A DNA stretch of 64,000 nucleotides, taken from a virus. Shown here in pieces: positions 45,615 to 53,893 of the stretch; the first letter of the stretch is position 1, and the number at the start of each line of letters is the position of its first letter. The notes below the pieces were generated by a model. The model was given only the letters and a program-made list of their open reading frames with translations, did no database searches and was not told the origin of the DNA. The DNA lies in the IMG/VR virus record IMGVR_UViG_3300046834_000025, positions 1 through 64,000 of that record; one strand, written 5' to 3'. The translations under genes were made by a program, and so were the position numbers.

Positions 45615-47404
45615 TGGATCTACTAGATTGTGACGTGGAGACTTTCAGTACCGTCAACATCAAAAAGACGAACCCGTATGCTTACGTAGAGTGTCCGTCG
45701 TTCGAGGTGTTGATGTGCGCGTGGAGTCTCAATGATTCGCCGATTGAGATCGCCGTGGGCGAAGCTGCAATACGAAAGATTCCGGGACTGCTTGACCCCG
45801 AAGTGAAAAAATGTAGCTTTAACGCGGGCTTCGAGCGGATCGTTTTCTCTGCCATGAGCGGTATGCCAGTCGGCTCGTATCTTCCTCCTGAGATGTGGTT
45901 CGACCCGGCTGCTGTCGCTGCGGAGTATGGACTACCGCGCTCTCTCGAAAAGGTAACGGAAGCATTGAACCTCGAGCGCAAGGATTCAGCAGGCACCAGA
46001 CTGATCAACCTGTTCTGCTCTCCCTACCGTGGTCGGCGGGTGTTCGGCCACGAGCGACCGGAAGAATGGGCTCGCTTCCAAGCCTACTGCATCCAAGATG
46101 TTGTCGCACTTCAGGATGTCCGGCGCAAGCTGAAAGGCTGGCCGTCTACCTTCGAGCGGGACCTCTGGTACGTCGACCAGCGCATCAACGATCGTGGCTT
46201 GAGGGTCGACCTGGACATGGCTCGTGCAGCCGTCAAGGCAGCGCAGGCCAACGCCGAAGAAGCCGAACACGAGCTCATCGAACTAACCGGCGTCAAGAAT
46301 CCCAACAGCATTCAGCAACTCATGAAGTGGCTCATCGACAACGACTGTCCTCTTGCAGACCTGAAGGCTGAGACGGTCGCTATTGCCCTGGAAGCACCGT
46401 TCCCAAAGACGATCATCCGTGTGTTGGAGCTTCGCCAAGAGCTAGCCCTGGTCGCGTCGAACAAGTACATCGCGGCTCTGCGTAGCGTCTCGACGGACGG
46501 CAGGCTTCGTGGGCAGTTCAAGTTCCACGGGGCTCATACTGGGCGATGGAGTTCCAGTGGAGTACAGTTGCATAATCTTCCTCGACAGTCCGATCCCCGT
46601 GAGGCAGAAGCGATTCTCGATCTGGCGCTAGGTCTTGGTGCCCCACCTGAGATGCTGAAGTCTCTCGTGCGACCGATGTTCCTCGGACCCTTCACGATCT
46701 CCGACCTTGCCGGAATCGAGGCCCGCATCCTGGCTTGGCTGGCCGGACAGCAGTGGGTGCTCGATGCGGTTGCAGCCGGTCGAGACATCTACGAGGAAAC
46801 CGCCAAGCGTATGGGGGGCATGACCAGGCAGCAGGGTAAGGTTGCCGTCCTGGCACTCGGCTACCAGGGTGCCGTAGGGTCGATGCGGAACATGGGCTAC
46901 GGTGGTCGAGCCGATCCCAAGAGTGACGCTCAGATCAGGATCATTGTCGATCGCTGGCGAGAGGCAAACCCGAAGATCGTGCAGTTCTGGTACAACCTCG
47001 AGCGCGCGTTCCGTAGTGGTGGCAAGGCGGGTCGCATCATCGTTGAGGCACAGGACAAGGAGCGCCGGATTCTCCTGCCGTCCGGTAGGAAGCTCTACTA
47101 CCACAATGTGACTGCGGGGCAGCGTCTGACGTACCGCCACATCCGTGGGTACCAGGAGGAGACCTACGGTGGTCGGCTGACAGAGAACGTCACGCAGGCG
47201 GTTGCACGAGACGTGTTGGCTGACGCGATGATCCGGCTCGACCGAGAGGGCTACCCGATCGTGGCCCACATCCACGACGAAGCCGTGGTCGAGAGCGATG
47301 CCGTGGAAGAGATTCGAGCCATCATGAAAAAAGTGCCGGACTGGGCAGAGGGTCTTCCTCTGGACGCGTCAGCCGATTACGTTCAACGCTACACGAAGGG
47401 ATAA
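45614..47404 (+). CDS. DNA polymerase, family A, with 3'-5' exonuclease
   Basis: 596 residues. Exonuclease motifs: DVE at 7-9, NAGFE around 91, and YCIQD near 166. Polymerase motif A SDLAGIEAR (around 360), motif B RQQGKVAVLALGYQG (around 405), motif C HIHDEAVV (around 553). Shorter than bacterial Pol I because it lacks the 5' nuclease domain; typical for phages with DUF2815 and VRR-NUC. The TAA of the HNH gene overlaps its ATG. The first ~250 bp look compositionally foreign. Confidence 0.93.
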   Translation: MDLLDCDVETFSTVNIKKTNPYAYVECPSFEVLMCAWSLNDSPIEIAVGEAAIRKIPGLLDPEVKKCSFNAGFERIVFSAMSGMPVGSYLPPEMWFDPAAVAAEYGLPRSLEKVTEALNLERKDSAGTRLINLFCSPYRGRRVFGHERPEEWARFQAYCIQDVVALQDVRRKLKGWPSTFERDLWYVDQRINDRGLRVDLDMARAAVKAAQANAEEAEHELIELTGVKNPNSIQQLMKWLIDNDCPLADLKAETVAIALEAPFPKTIIRVLELRQELALVASNKYIAALRSVSTDGRLRGQFKFHGAHTGRWSSSGVQLHNLPRQSDPREAEAILDLALGLGAPPEMLKSLVRPMFLGPFTISDLAGIEARILAWLAGQQWVLDAVAAGRDIYEETAKRMGGMTRQQGKVAVLALGYQGAVGSMRNMGYGGRADPKSDAQIRIIVDRWREANPKIVQFWYNLERAFRSGGKAGRIIVEAQDKERRILLPSGRKLYYHNVTAGQRLTYRHIRGYQEETYGGRLTENVTQAVARDVLADAMIRLDREGYPIVAHIHDEAVVESDAVEEIRAIMKKVPDWAEGLPLDASADYVQRYTKG

Positions 47405-47407
47405 CTG

Positions 47408-47479
47408 ATGAAGCTCATCATGTTCGCGTTCCTGGTCGGCGCGATTCTTTCTGTCAGTATCACACCGAGAGGAAACTGA
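47408..47479 (+). CDS. 23-residue membrane micropeptide
   Basis: MKLIMFAFLVGAILSVSITP and a short end. Sits between polymerase and the next gene; its last codons are the ribosome site (GAGAGGAAACTG) of that gene. Translation is plausible but unproven. Confidence 0.42.
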   Translation: MKLIMFAFLVGAILSVSITPRGN

Positions 47480-47646
47480 TGAGAGTTGCAGCGCGGGTCA
47501 CCATCGTCATGCCGGACGGCACTACCTACGACTACGCTCCTGGTGAGGCACAGGTCCAACTAGTTGACACCGTCGTTGAGGACAAGAACACCAAGAAGAA
47601 GTCGCCGGTCAGGTACTTCAACATCGTTGCGCCGGTTGTGCCATGA
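47479..47646 (+). CDS. Hypothetical protein, 55 residues
   Basis: Beta-rich (RVTIVMPDGTTYDYAPGEAQ) with a Lys-rich loop (DKNTKKKSPVRYFNIV). GAGAGGAAACTG before the ATG. No family recognised. Confidence 0.64.
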   Translation: MRVAARVTIVMPDGTTYDYAPGEAQVQLVDTVVEDKNTKKKSPVRYFNIVAPVVP

Positions 47647-47864
47647 AGGAGTTATGGCCACGACCAGCTAAGCCAGTGAAGGCTCAGGTCTGGCGGAAGT
47701 GGCGGGTCGACTATCAGCTTGCTTACGACGGTGGAGAACTGGCGATGTTCTCCACCTACCACCGGACGAAGTTCGGTGCCTACGTTGCTGCCTGGTGGCA
47801 CTACAACATCGCTTCCTACGGTGGGACAGCGACTCTCTTTCTGAATCAGGAGGACCGGGCATGA
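47643..47864 (+). CDS. Hypothetical protein, 73 residues
   Basis: Aromatic- and basic-rich (VWRKWRVDYQLAYDGGELAM, AYVAAWWHYNIASYGG). ATGA overlap on both ends. No family recognised. Confidence 0.66.
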   Translation: MKELWPRPAKPVKAQVWRKWRVDYQLAYDGGELAMFSTYHRTKFGAYVAAWWHYNIASYGGTATLFLNQEDRA

Positions 47865-48049
47865 GCTACCAGTTCACCTCTATCGAACGGAGGCATGTGC
47901 TTCCAGACATCTCAGTGCGCGATGGCAAGGCGTACTGGGCCGACACGGACACGCTTATCAACTGGGAGGAACTGAAGACTCTCGGATACGTCATCGAGAT
48001 TGCGGACTGCCCGACATGCGGACAGCCGTTGCCGCAGAAGGAGGAGTGA
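47861..48049 (+). CDS. Small protein with C-terminal CxxC
   Basis: 62 residues; strand-rich N-terminus, LINWEELKTLGYVIEI, and DCPTCGQPLPQKEE at the end. TGATG with the next gene. Confidence 0.65.
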   Translation: MSYQFTSIERRHVLPDISVRDGKAYWADTDTLINWEELKTLGYVIEIADCPTCGQPLPQKEE

Positions 48050-48408
48050 TGCCGTCTCGCGCTGAGCTCGCATTGACGGTGCGGTGTCCGTTCTGCCGTG
48101 CCCGACCAGGTGCGCCATGCCTGTACTCCGATGTCAAGCCGAACAAGTACCGCTACGACTGGAAGAAGGACCGGGAAGCTCTCAACGGCACGCCGACCAA
48201 GATGCCTCACCAGCAACGCTTCCATGCTCTCTTTGACAAGGAGACTCGAGATGCGATGCGAGAGCGGTACAGAGACGTGATGGCTATTCGGATGCTGCCC
48301 TACCAGGTGGCCAACATCCGGGCCTTGCGTGAGTTCGATCGGCATGAGGCAGAACAGCTTGCGACCTGGTTCCGTACCTACGGCAGCATCTTCGAGGAGA
48401 TCCGATGA
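48049..48408 (+). CDS. Zinc-ribbon protein, 119 residues
   Basis: N-terminal CPFCRARPGAPC...H-like knuckle, similar to the 37.5-kb protein, then basic helices (FHALFDKETRDAMRERYRDV). Its stop overlaps an ATG that opens a truncated copy of the epimerase start. Confidence 0.66.
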   Translation: MPSRAELALTVRCPFCRARPGAPCLYSDVKPNKYRYDWKKDREALNGTPTKMPHQQRFHALFDKETRDAMRERYRDVMAIRMLPYQVANIRALREFDRHEAEQLATWFRTYGSIFEEIR

Positions 48409-48423
48409 CCAAGAGAGTGCTTC
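48405..48423 (+). repeat. Recoded remnant of the epimerase 5' end
   Basis: Opens M-T-K-R-V-L then diverges and stops. The real epimerase at 48894 also opens M-T-K-R-V-L, with three synonymous codon changes (AGA/CGC, GTG/GTA, CTT/CTC). The HNH gene starts at 48424. Confidence 0.8.
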
Positions 48424-48897
48424 ATGGCTAAGAAGGGCGAGCGGACTGCTGACCGGGTGCAGGTCACCTGTCCGTGTGGCACAGAGTTCGAAGTCACCAG
48501 ACGCCGGTTCGAGGAAGGCCGTGGTCGGCGGTGCTCCAAGCCGTGTACCTACAAGTACATGGAACGCCCAAGTGGTTTGACGTACAACATCGTTCAGGAG
48601 AACGCAGCCTGGAAGAAGCCTGGCGATGAGCCCTGGAACAAGGGCATGGTCATGAAGGACGAGATCACCTACAAGGAGCTTCACAAGTGGGTTGCACGAC
48701 ACCGTGAGAAGACTGGTGTGTGCGAGCACTGTGGAGAAACACGCAAGACCGAGTGGGCAAACAAGAGTCATACGTACCAACGCGACCTGGCCGACTGGCT
48801 TGAGTTGTGTAAGAAATGTCATGGCAAGCATGACAGCGGAGAGAATCGAGGCAAAGCCGTGGAAAAGTTCGGAGTGAAGCAGGTGGCTTGCAGATGA
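48424..48897 (+). CDS. HNH endonuclease at the 5' end of the epimerase gene
   Basis: 157 residues. An N-terminal Cys4 motif (CPCGTEFEV...CSKPC), then a NUMOD-like basic part (EPWNKGMVMKDEITYKELHK) and an HNH-like core with CEHCGETRKTEWANKSH and CKKCHGKHD. The ATG lies just inside the truncated epimerase copy and its stop overlaps the intact epimerase ATG. Confidence 0.82.
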   Translation: MAKKGERTADRVQVTCPCGTEFEVTRRRFEEGRGRRCSKPCTYKYMERPSGLTYNIVQENAAWKKPGDEPWNKGMVMKDEITYKELHKWVARHREKTGVCEHCGETRKTEWANKSHTYQRDLADWLELCKKCHGKHDSGENRGKAVEKFGVKQVACR

Positions 48898-49988
48898 CCA
48901 AGCGCGTACTCCTCAGCGGAGCGGGTGGCTTCGCTGGCTCGCACGCTCTGCGGCACATCCTGGCGACGACAGACTGGGATGTCGTTGCGCCGGTCACGTT
49001 CTCTCACAAGGGTCTCAGCGACCGTATCCGACTTGCGATGGACGACATGCCGGAAGCCGCCACACGAGTCAAGGTCCTACGCTGCGACCTGGCCGCGTCG
49101 ATCAGTCCCGTGACGGACGACGCCTTCGGCCACATCGACTACGTGCTGAACTTCGCCTCTGAGTCGCACGTCGATCGCTCCATCCGGCAGCCTGGTCCGT
49201 TCATCCGCAACAACGTTGCACTCATGACGCACCTGCTCGACTGGGCGGCCAGCCGTTCAGAGCTCCAGGCTTTCATCCAGATCTCGACGGACGAGGTGTA
49301 CGGTCCCGCGCCAGTCGGCTACAACCACCACGAGTGGCACGACCAGCACTTGCCGTCGAACCCGTACAGTGCGAGCAAGGCTGCGATGGAGGACATCGCC
49401 TTCGCGTACTGGCGCACCTACGATCTGCCGATCGTGATCACGAACACGATGAACCTCGTCGGCGAGACGCAGGATGCCGAGAAGTTCGTGCCGATGACGA
49501 TCAGCAAGGTTCTCAACGGCAAGCCGATGACCATCCACGCCAGCAGGTCCGGCAAGCCTGGCAGTAGGTTCTACCTCCACGCTCGCAACCAGGCTGACGG
49601 CGTGCTGCACGTCCTAAAGTACCTCACGCAGGCAAGGACGGTCGAGTTCCAGGGCAGCACCCGCCTCTCGTGGGATCACGTCACCGACCAGGAGACCGGC
49701 GAAAGCCTGCTCCATAGCGAGGGTGGCACCAAGCCGTTCCGCTACCACATCGTTGGTGAGCGCGAGGTTGACAACCTCGAGATGGCACAGATGATCGCTC
49801 AGGCAGTTGGAAAGCCGCTGCAGTATGACCTCGTGGACTTCCATTCGAGTCGTCCTGGACACGATCTTCGCTACGGGTTGGACGGCGAGAAACTGGCAGG
49901 CATCGACTGGGCACCTCCGGTGCCGCTGGACGAGAGCCTGCAGCGCATGGTGAAGTGGACCCTCGATCACCCGGAATGGCTGCTATGA
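48894..49988 (+). CDS. NAD-dependent epimerase/dehydratase, dTDP-glucose 4,6-dehydratase-like
   Basis: 364 residues, extended SDR. Rossmann motif GAGGFAGSH at 9-17, ASESHVDRSI, catalytic STDEVYG around 130 and NPYSASKAAME (Tyr/Lys) around 155-162. The T-D-E-V-Y-G form points to RmlB-type dehydratases that make keto-deoxy sugars. Followed by three glycosyltransferases, so it likely supplies or edits a sugar for virion, DNA or host-surface glycosylation (inference). Flanked on both ends by HNH cassettes. Confidence 0.87.
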   Translation: MTKRVLLSGAGGFAGSHALRHILATTDWDVVAPVTFSHKGLSDRIRLAMDDMPEAATRVKVLRCDLAASISPVTDDAFGHIDYVLNFASESHVDRSIRQPGPFIRNNVALMTHLLDWAASRSELQAFIQISTDEVYGPAPVGYNHHEWHDQHLPSNPYSASKAAMEDIAFAYWRTYDLPIVITNTMNLVGETQDAEKFVPMTISKVLNGKPMTIHASRSGKPGSRFYLHARNQADGVLHVLKYLTQARTVEFQGSTRLSWDHVTDQETGESLLHSEGGTKPFRYHIVGEREVDNLEMAQMIAQAVGKPLQYDLVDFHSSRPGHDLRYGLDGEKLAGIDWAPPVPLDESLQRMVKWTLDHPEWLL

Positions 49989-50504
49989 CCAAACGGTGTC
50001 CCCGGTGTACGCGAGATCTTCCACACTCTGAGTTCGGAAGGGATAGCTGGAAACGAGACGGCCTTCAAACCTACTGCCGGACATGTTGTTCAGCGAGAAT
50101 GCAAGAGCACAAGATTCGGACAAACAAGCGTTGTCCAGACTGTGAGGCTCTCATCAGCCCCTATCGAGATCGTTGCCGCAAATGTTCTACTCTGGGTGAG
50201 AGAAGTGCTCGTTGGATCAGTGGACGGCAGAGGGATCGGAAGGGCTACGTTATCCTCAGCATAGCACAAGCACCGGGTGCTCTCAAGACACGACAGGGGG
50301 GGACAGATAGCTGAGCACCGATACGTCATGGAGCAGATCCTTGGTCGCGCTCTCCTCCCAACAGAAACCGTCCACCACAAGAACGGGGTCCGGGATGACA
50401 ACCGACCTGAGAACCTCGAGCTCTGGTCTACCAGTCAGCCACCAGGCCAGCGAATCGAGGACAAGCTCCAATGGGCTCGTGAGTTCATCCGGCTGTACGG
50501 TTGA
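49985..50504 (+). pseudogene. HNH endonuclease with a G-run frameshift, at the 3' end of the epimerase gene
   Basis: First frame: zinc-rich N-terminus (CPRCTRDLPHSEFGRDSW, CRTCC, CPDC, CRKC) to ...RQGGTDS-stop. Second frame (+1), after a run of seven G at 50296-50302: QIAEHRYVMEQILGRALLPT, HHKNGVRDDNRPENLELW, an intact HNH_3 core. Six G would join the two. ATG overlaps the epimerase stop. Its own stop lies in a second copy of the epimerase 3' end (D-H-P-E-W-L). Decay, recoding or a homopolymer sequencing error are all possible. Confidence 0.8.
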
Positions 50505-50526
50505 TCACCCGGAATGGTTGCGTTGA
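50503..50526 (+). repeat. Recoded duplicate of the epimerase 3' end
   Basis: Encodes D-H-P-E-W-L-R-stop, matching D-H-P-E-W-L-L-stop at the end of the real gene (49965-49988). Fifteen bases are identical, then TGG-C/T-TGC diverges. Confidence 0.8.
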
Positions 50527-50547
50527 GGCAGGTCACCGCGTTATGAT
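50518..50547 (+). promoter_or_regulatory. Promoter for the second WhiB operon
   Basis: TTGCGT, 18 nt, TATGAT. The -35 box lies inside the duplicated epimerase end. Same TTGCRT type as the promoters at 20.15, 31.67 and 43.47 kb. Confidence 0.65.
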
Positions 50548-50661
50548 GACGAACAGCAGGGTCCGTGGTGGCCCGGAGGCAACGAAGACTACGAGCACTA
50601 GAGGTACACGTAGCTCGCTTCCCCTGTTACTAGTCTCCCTTTCAAAGACGAGAGGAAACCG

Positions 50662-50964
50662 ATGTCAACTGCCTCAATCTCAGGCACCATCGCCGGTTCC
50701 CGTCCTCTGTCACTAGGTTTCAACGTCGCCACTCCTCCACTTCTCATGGGTCGCAGCGTACTTCCGTGCGCCGGTCGTGCGAGCTTGTTCTTCCCCGCCA
50801 CCTACCGAAACTGGGCACGAGTCCGAGAGGCTTGTGCCCTCTGTGACACTTGTCCTGTAGTTCGCGAATGTCTGGCATGGGCCGTCGCCAGACCTGACCT
50901 CGACGGTATCTGGGGCGGGACCACACCGCCTCAACGTCGCCGAATACGAACAGGGAAAATCTGA
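50662..50964 (+). CDS. Second WhiB-like regulator
   Basis: 100 residues. Cys at PCAG, then CALCDTCPVVREC, and the GIWGGTTPPQRRRIR motif. The spacing fits WhiB, but the N-terminal ~30 residues differ from the 38.7-kb protein. GAGAGGAAACCG before the ATG; its stop overlaps the glycosyltransferase start. Confidence 0.85.
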   Translation: MSTASISGTIAGSRPLSLGFNVATPPLLMGRSVLPCAGRASLFFPATYRNWARVREACALCDTCPVVRECLAWAVARPDLDGIWGGTTPPQRRRIRTGKI

Positions 50965-52040
50965 TGCCAAAGCACGTCGTTGTGATCCCTGCCGACCACG
51001 GCGGATGCGGCCAGTACCGGCTTGTCTGGCCAGCACAGGCAGTCGCACACGCCCGACCAGACTGGCACGTCACGGTTCTTGAGCCAGATGGAATCCAGGC
51101 AGGCTTTCGCGACGGCATGTTCACTGGTGTTCGAGGCTTTCCGAACCCGCAGCCAGACTTGCTCGTAATGCAGAGAGTTGGCACGCCTGCGCAGTTCCAC
51201 ATCTTCAAGTGGGCGAGCGAGCAGGGTATCGCTACCGTGGTGGACTTCGATGACGCTATGTGGTGCATCGACAAGGACAACCTCGCGTGGAGAGCGTGGA
51301 ACGTCCGCAACCCTTACAACCAGCACTGGCGCACCTGTGAGGACGCCGCGAGGATCGCGGACCTGGTGACCGTAACAACTGTTGCACTGGCACAGCGGTA
51401 TGGCAAGAACCACCATCGTACCGAGGTCATCCCGAACAGGGTGCCGATCGCGGCGACCGGTCTTCCTCGCCACGAGGACAACGAGGTCTTCACGGCAGGG
51501 TGGTGCGGGTACACCAAGACGCACCCTGGCGACTGTACGGTGAGCGCGCCTGCAGCCCACGCCGTCTTGGACGACGGCGGTGCTCTCCGGGTCGTGGCCG
51601 ACCCCCTTGGTGCCGCGACCGAGTGGGGCATCGATCCGGCCAGGGTCGACCCCATCGGGCCGCAGAAGTTCGGGCCGGAGTACTACCGTTCGATCTCGAG
51701 GCTCGACCTCATGTTGGTGGGCCTCAAGGACACACCCTTCAACAGAGCCAAGAGCTTCCTCAAGGTACTTGAGGCTGGTGCCGTAGGCACGCCGTCGATT
51801 GCACCGGACAACCACCCGCACCGAGCCCTTGCCGCCACGGGTTACCCTGTCATTCTTGCGAGCTCACCGAGTGAGTGGGCCGATGCTGCAAAGCAGATCA
51901 AGGGCATCTGGGAGGCAGACGGACCAGAGTATATGCGCGAGCTTGTGTCTGACGCAACCGCCGCCAACTGGACGATCGAAGGCAACGCTGAACACTGGGC
52001 ACAAGCTTGGGAGCGCGCGATGCAAAGGAAGCACGGATGA
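50964..52040 (+). CDS. Glycosyltransferase (GT-B type)
   Basis: 358 residues. N-terminal GGCGQYRLVWPAQAVAHARP (donor-side glycine loop), central VVDFDDAMWCIDKDN and VIPNRVP, and C-terminal PFNRAKSFLKVLEAGAVGTP with the E-x7-E-like region of retaining GT-B enzymes. Transfers sugar to an unknown acceptor. Overlaps both neighbours. Confidence 0.82.
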   Translation: MPKHVVVIPADHGGCGQYRLVWPAQAVAHARPDWHVTVLEPDGIQAGFRDGMFTGVRGFPNPQPDLLVMQRVGTPAQFHIFKWASEQGIATVVDFDDAMWCIDKDNLAWRAWNVRNPYNQHWRTCEDAARIADLVTVTTVALAQRYGKNHHRTEVIPNRVPIAATGLPRHEDNEVFTAGWCGYTKTHPGDCTVSAPAAHAVLDDGGALRVVADPLGAATEWGIDPARVDPIGPQKFGPEYYRSISRLDLMLVGLKDTPFNRAKSFLKVLEAGAVGTPSIAPDNHPHRALAATGYPVILASSPSEWADAAKQIKGIWEADGPEYMRELVSDATAANWTIEGNAEHWAQAWERAMQRKHG

Positions 52041-52621
52041 AGAGACTGAAGTTCGCTGTCATCACAACGCACAACCGGCCAAGAGACTACCGGGACTGCT
52101 TGGCAGCGATTCGACCTCAAGTCGACCAGGTCTACACCGTCAGCCACCATGCGCCGTACACCAAGAAGTACCACGACCAGACAGCGGTGATCACGTTCCC
52201 GGATGCCCTGATCAACATCTCTGAGGCATGGAATCTCGGCTTGCGCGCGGCTGCTGTCAGAGCCAACTCTCATCCCTACGATGTTGCCGTCCTGAACGAC
52301 GATGCGATCGTGCCGGAGACTTGGTTCGAGACTGTAACAGCCTCAATGCGTAGGCTCAAAGCTTCTGCCGGTGCAGCACGTCGTAGGGACGATCCTCGCA
52401 TGGCAGGCTTCGCCTTCATCCTGGACGGCGGAGCAGGCATCTACGCCGACGAGCAGTTCCAGTGGTGGTATGGCGACACTGACATCGAGCGCCGTGTCGG
52501 CACGGTCGCTCAGCCCAACGGACTCGTGGTCGAACACCGGCATCCGAACTCGACCACGATCGGTGCCCTGGCCGAGATCGCCAAAGCAGATGCCCGTCGC
52601 TACGATCGGAAGTGGGCCTGA
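52037..52621 (+). CDS. Glycosyltransferase family 2-like protein
   Basis: 194 residues, GT-A type: FAVITTHNRPRDYRDCLAAI, then ISEAWNLGLRAA and VLNDDAIVPETWFE with the D-D-A metal motif. Shorter than full GT2 enzymes. ATGA overlap with the GT-B gene. Confidence 0.75.
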   Translation: MKRLKFAVITTHNRPRDYRDCLAAIRPQVDQVYTVSHHAPYTKKYHDQTAVITFPDALINISEAWNLGLRAAAVRANSHPYDVAVLNDDAIVPETWFETVTASMRRLKASAGAARRRDDPRMAGFAFILDGGAGIYADEQFQWWYGDTDIERRVGTVAQPNGLVVEHRHPNSTTIGALAEIAKADARRYDRKWA

Positions 52622-53121
52622 TGCACCCTGAAGCGCGAGAGGGCTTCGCACGGATGCTGGTGGATTCCGGCATCGATCCGTCCGACCGGATGCAAGTTCT
52701 CGATCTCGGTGGCCAGAACGTCAATGGGACGGTTCACGACCTGTTCACGCACCCTGGCACTGTCGTCACTACACTCGACCTGGAGAACGCCGACATCATC
52801 GCTGACGCGACGAGGTGGTCATCCGGCAAGCGGTACGACCTGGTGATGGCGACAGAGGTCTTCGAACACGTCAAGAACTGGCGTGCCGTGATTGAGACGG
52901 CATGGTCTGCACTGCGACCGGCTGGTGTCCTGATCGCCACCTGCGCCTCGACCAACCGGCCAGTCCACGGTGCGACCGGCGCACCGGCTCCGGCACCAGG
53001 GGAGTGGTACGAGAACGTCACGCCGGACGAACTGTCCGATGTGCTTGTCTACCTGTTCCACCGCTACAACATCGAGTACCGTTATCCTCCTGGCGATGCG
53101 TACATGTGGGGTGTCAAGTGA
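52621..53121 (+). CDS. SAM-dependent methyltransferase
   Basis: 166 residues, class I fold: VLDLGGQNVNGTV (motif I), TLDLENADIIAD, YDLVMATEVFEHVKNW (motif IV), WSALRPAGVLIATCAS. Likely methylates a sugar or other small group made by this cluster. TGATG with the upstream gene. Confidence 0.83.
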   Translation: MHPEAREGFARMLVDSGIDPSDRMQVLDLGGQNVNGTVHDLFTHPGTVVTTLDLENADIIADATRWSSGKRYDLVMATEVFEHVKNWRAVIETAWSALRPAGVLIATCASTNRPVHGATGAPAPAPGEWYENVTPDELSDVLVYLFHRYNIEYRYPPGDAYMWGVK

Positions 53122-53318
53122 GCGTTCAAGAGTCGATCGTTCGCGTCCAGAACCACGTCTGGACTCTCGACCTGGCCACGAACATGTGGAGCCTGTACGA
53201 CATGACTTTGCACCAAGTCAATCACTACTGGTGGTTGACGTGTGGCGATGGCTCGCAGTACAACTGTGGACCGGAGTCCGGTCCTGCATTCGAGCGAGCA
53301 ACCCGCTATGCACAGTGA
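53118..53318 (+). CDS. Hypothetical protein, 66 residues
   Basis: Aromatic-rich with VNHYWWLTCGDGSQYNCGPE near the end. GTG start overlapping the methyltransferase stop. No family recognised. Confidence 0.63.
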   Translation: MSVQESIVRVQNHVWTLDLATNMWSLYDMTLHQVNHYWWLTCGDGSQYNCGPESGPAFERATRYAQ

Positions 53319-53889
53319 CGTGACGGTTGTCATACCGACCATCGCACCTCGTGCGCACATGCTCGAGCGCGCGCTGAGAAGCGTTGACATCCAAACCTAC
53401 TCTCAGCTAGGTACCATCGTGGAGACCGACACGCAGCATCTCGGCGCAGCCATGACCAGGCAGCGCGGACTCGAACAGGTGCATACCAAGTGGGTTGCGT
53501 TCCTGGATGACGACGACGAGTTTGAGCCGTATCACGTTGAGTCCCTTCTCGAACACGCTTGGAAGACAGACGCAGACTTCGTCTTCTCTTGGTACCGTGT
53601 AATCGGCGGAACCGACCCTCGTGCAGACGAGTTCGGCAAGCCGTGGGACGAGTACAACCCCCGCCAGACCACGATCACGACCCTCGTTCGCACGGAACTC
53701 GCTCTGGCCGTTGGAGGATTCGTCGACCCGGACGACGATCTGCTGTCACCTGGTCGGCAATGTGCCGGAGAAGACTTCCGATTCACTAAGCGGATCAACA
53801 AGGCGGGCAAGATCGTTCATTTGCCAGAGAAGACATGGCGCTGGTACCACCACAGTTCGAACACGAGCGGTCTACCAACTCGCTGGTAG
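53308..53889 (+). CDS. Glycosyltransferase family 2
   Basis: 193 residues, GT-A: VVIPTIAPRAHMLERALRSV, AMTRQRGLEQVHTKWVAFLD-DDDEFEP (acidic metal motif), GGFVDPDDDL and a C-terminal GEDFRFTKRINKAGK with W-R-W-Y-H-H. Third glycosyltransferase of the cluster. Confidence 0.85.
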   Translation: MHSDVTVVIPTIAPRAHMLERALRSVDIQTYSQLGTIVETDTQHLGAAMTRQRGLEQVHTKWVAFLDDDDEFEPYHVESLLEHAWKTDADFVFSWYRVIGGTDPRADEFGKPWDEYNPRQTTITTLVRTELALAVGGFVDPDDDLLSPGRQCAGEDFRFTKRINKAGKIVHLPEKTWRWYHHSSNTSGLPTRW

Positions 53890-53893
53890 TCTG

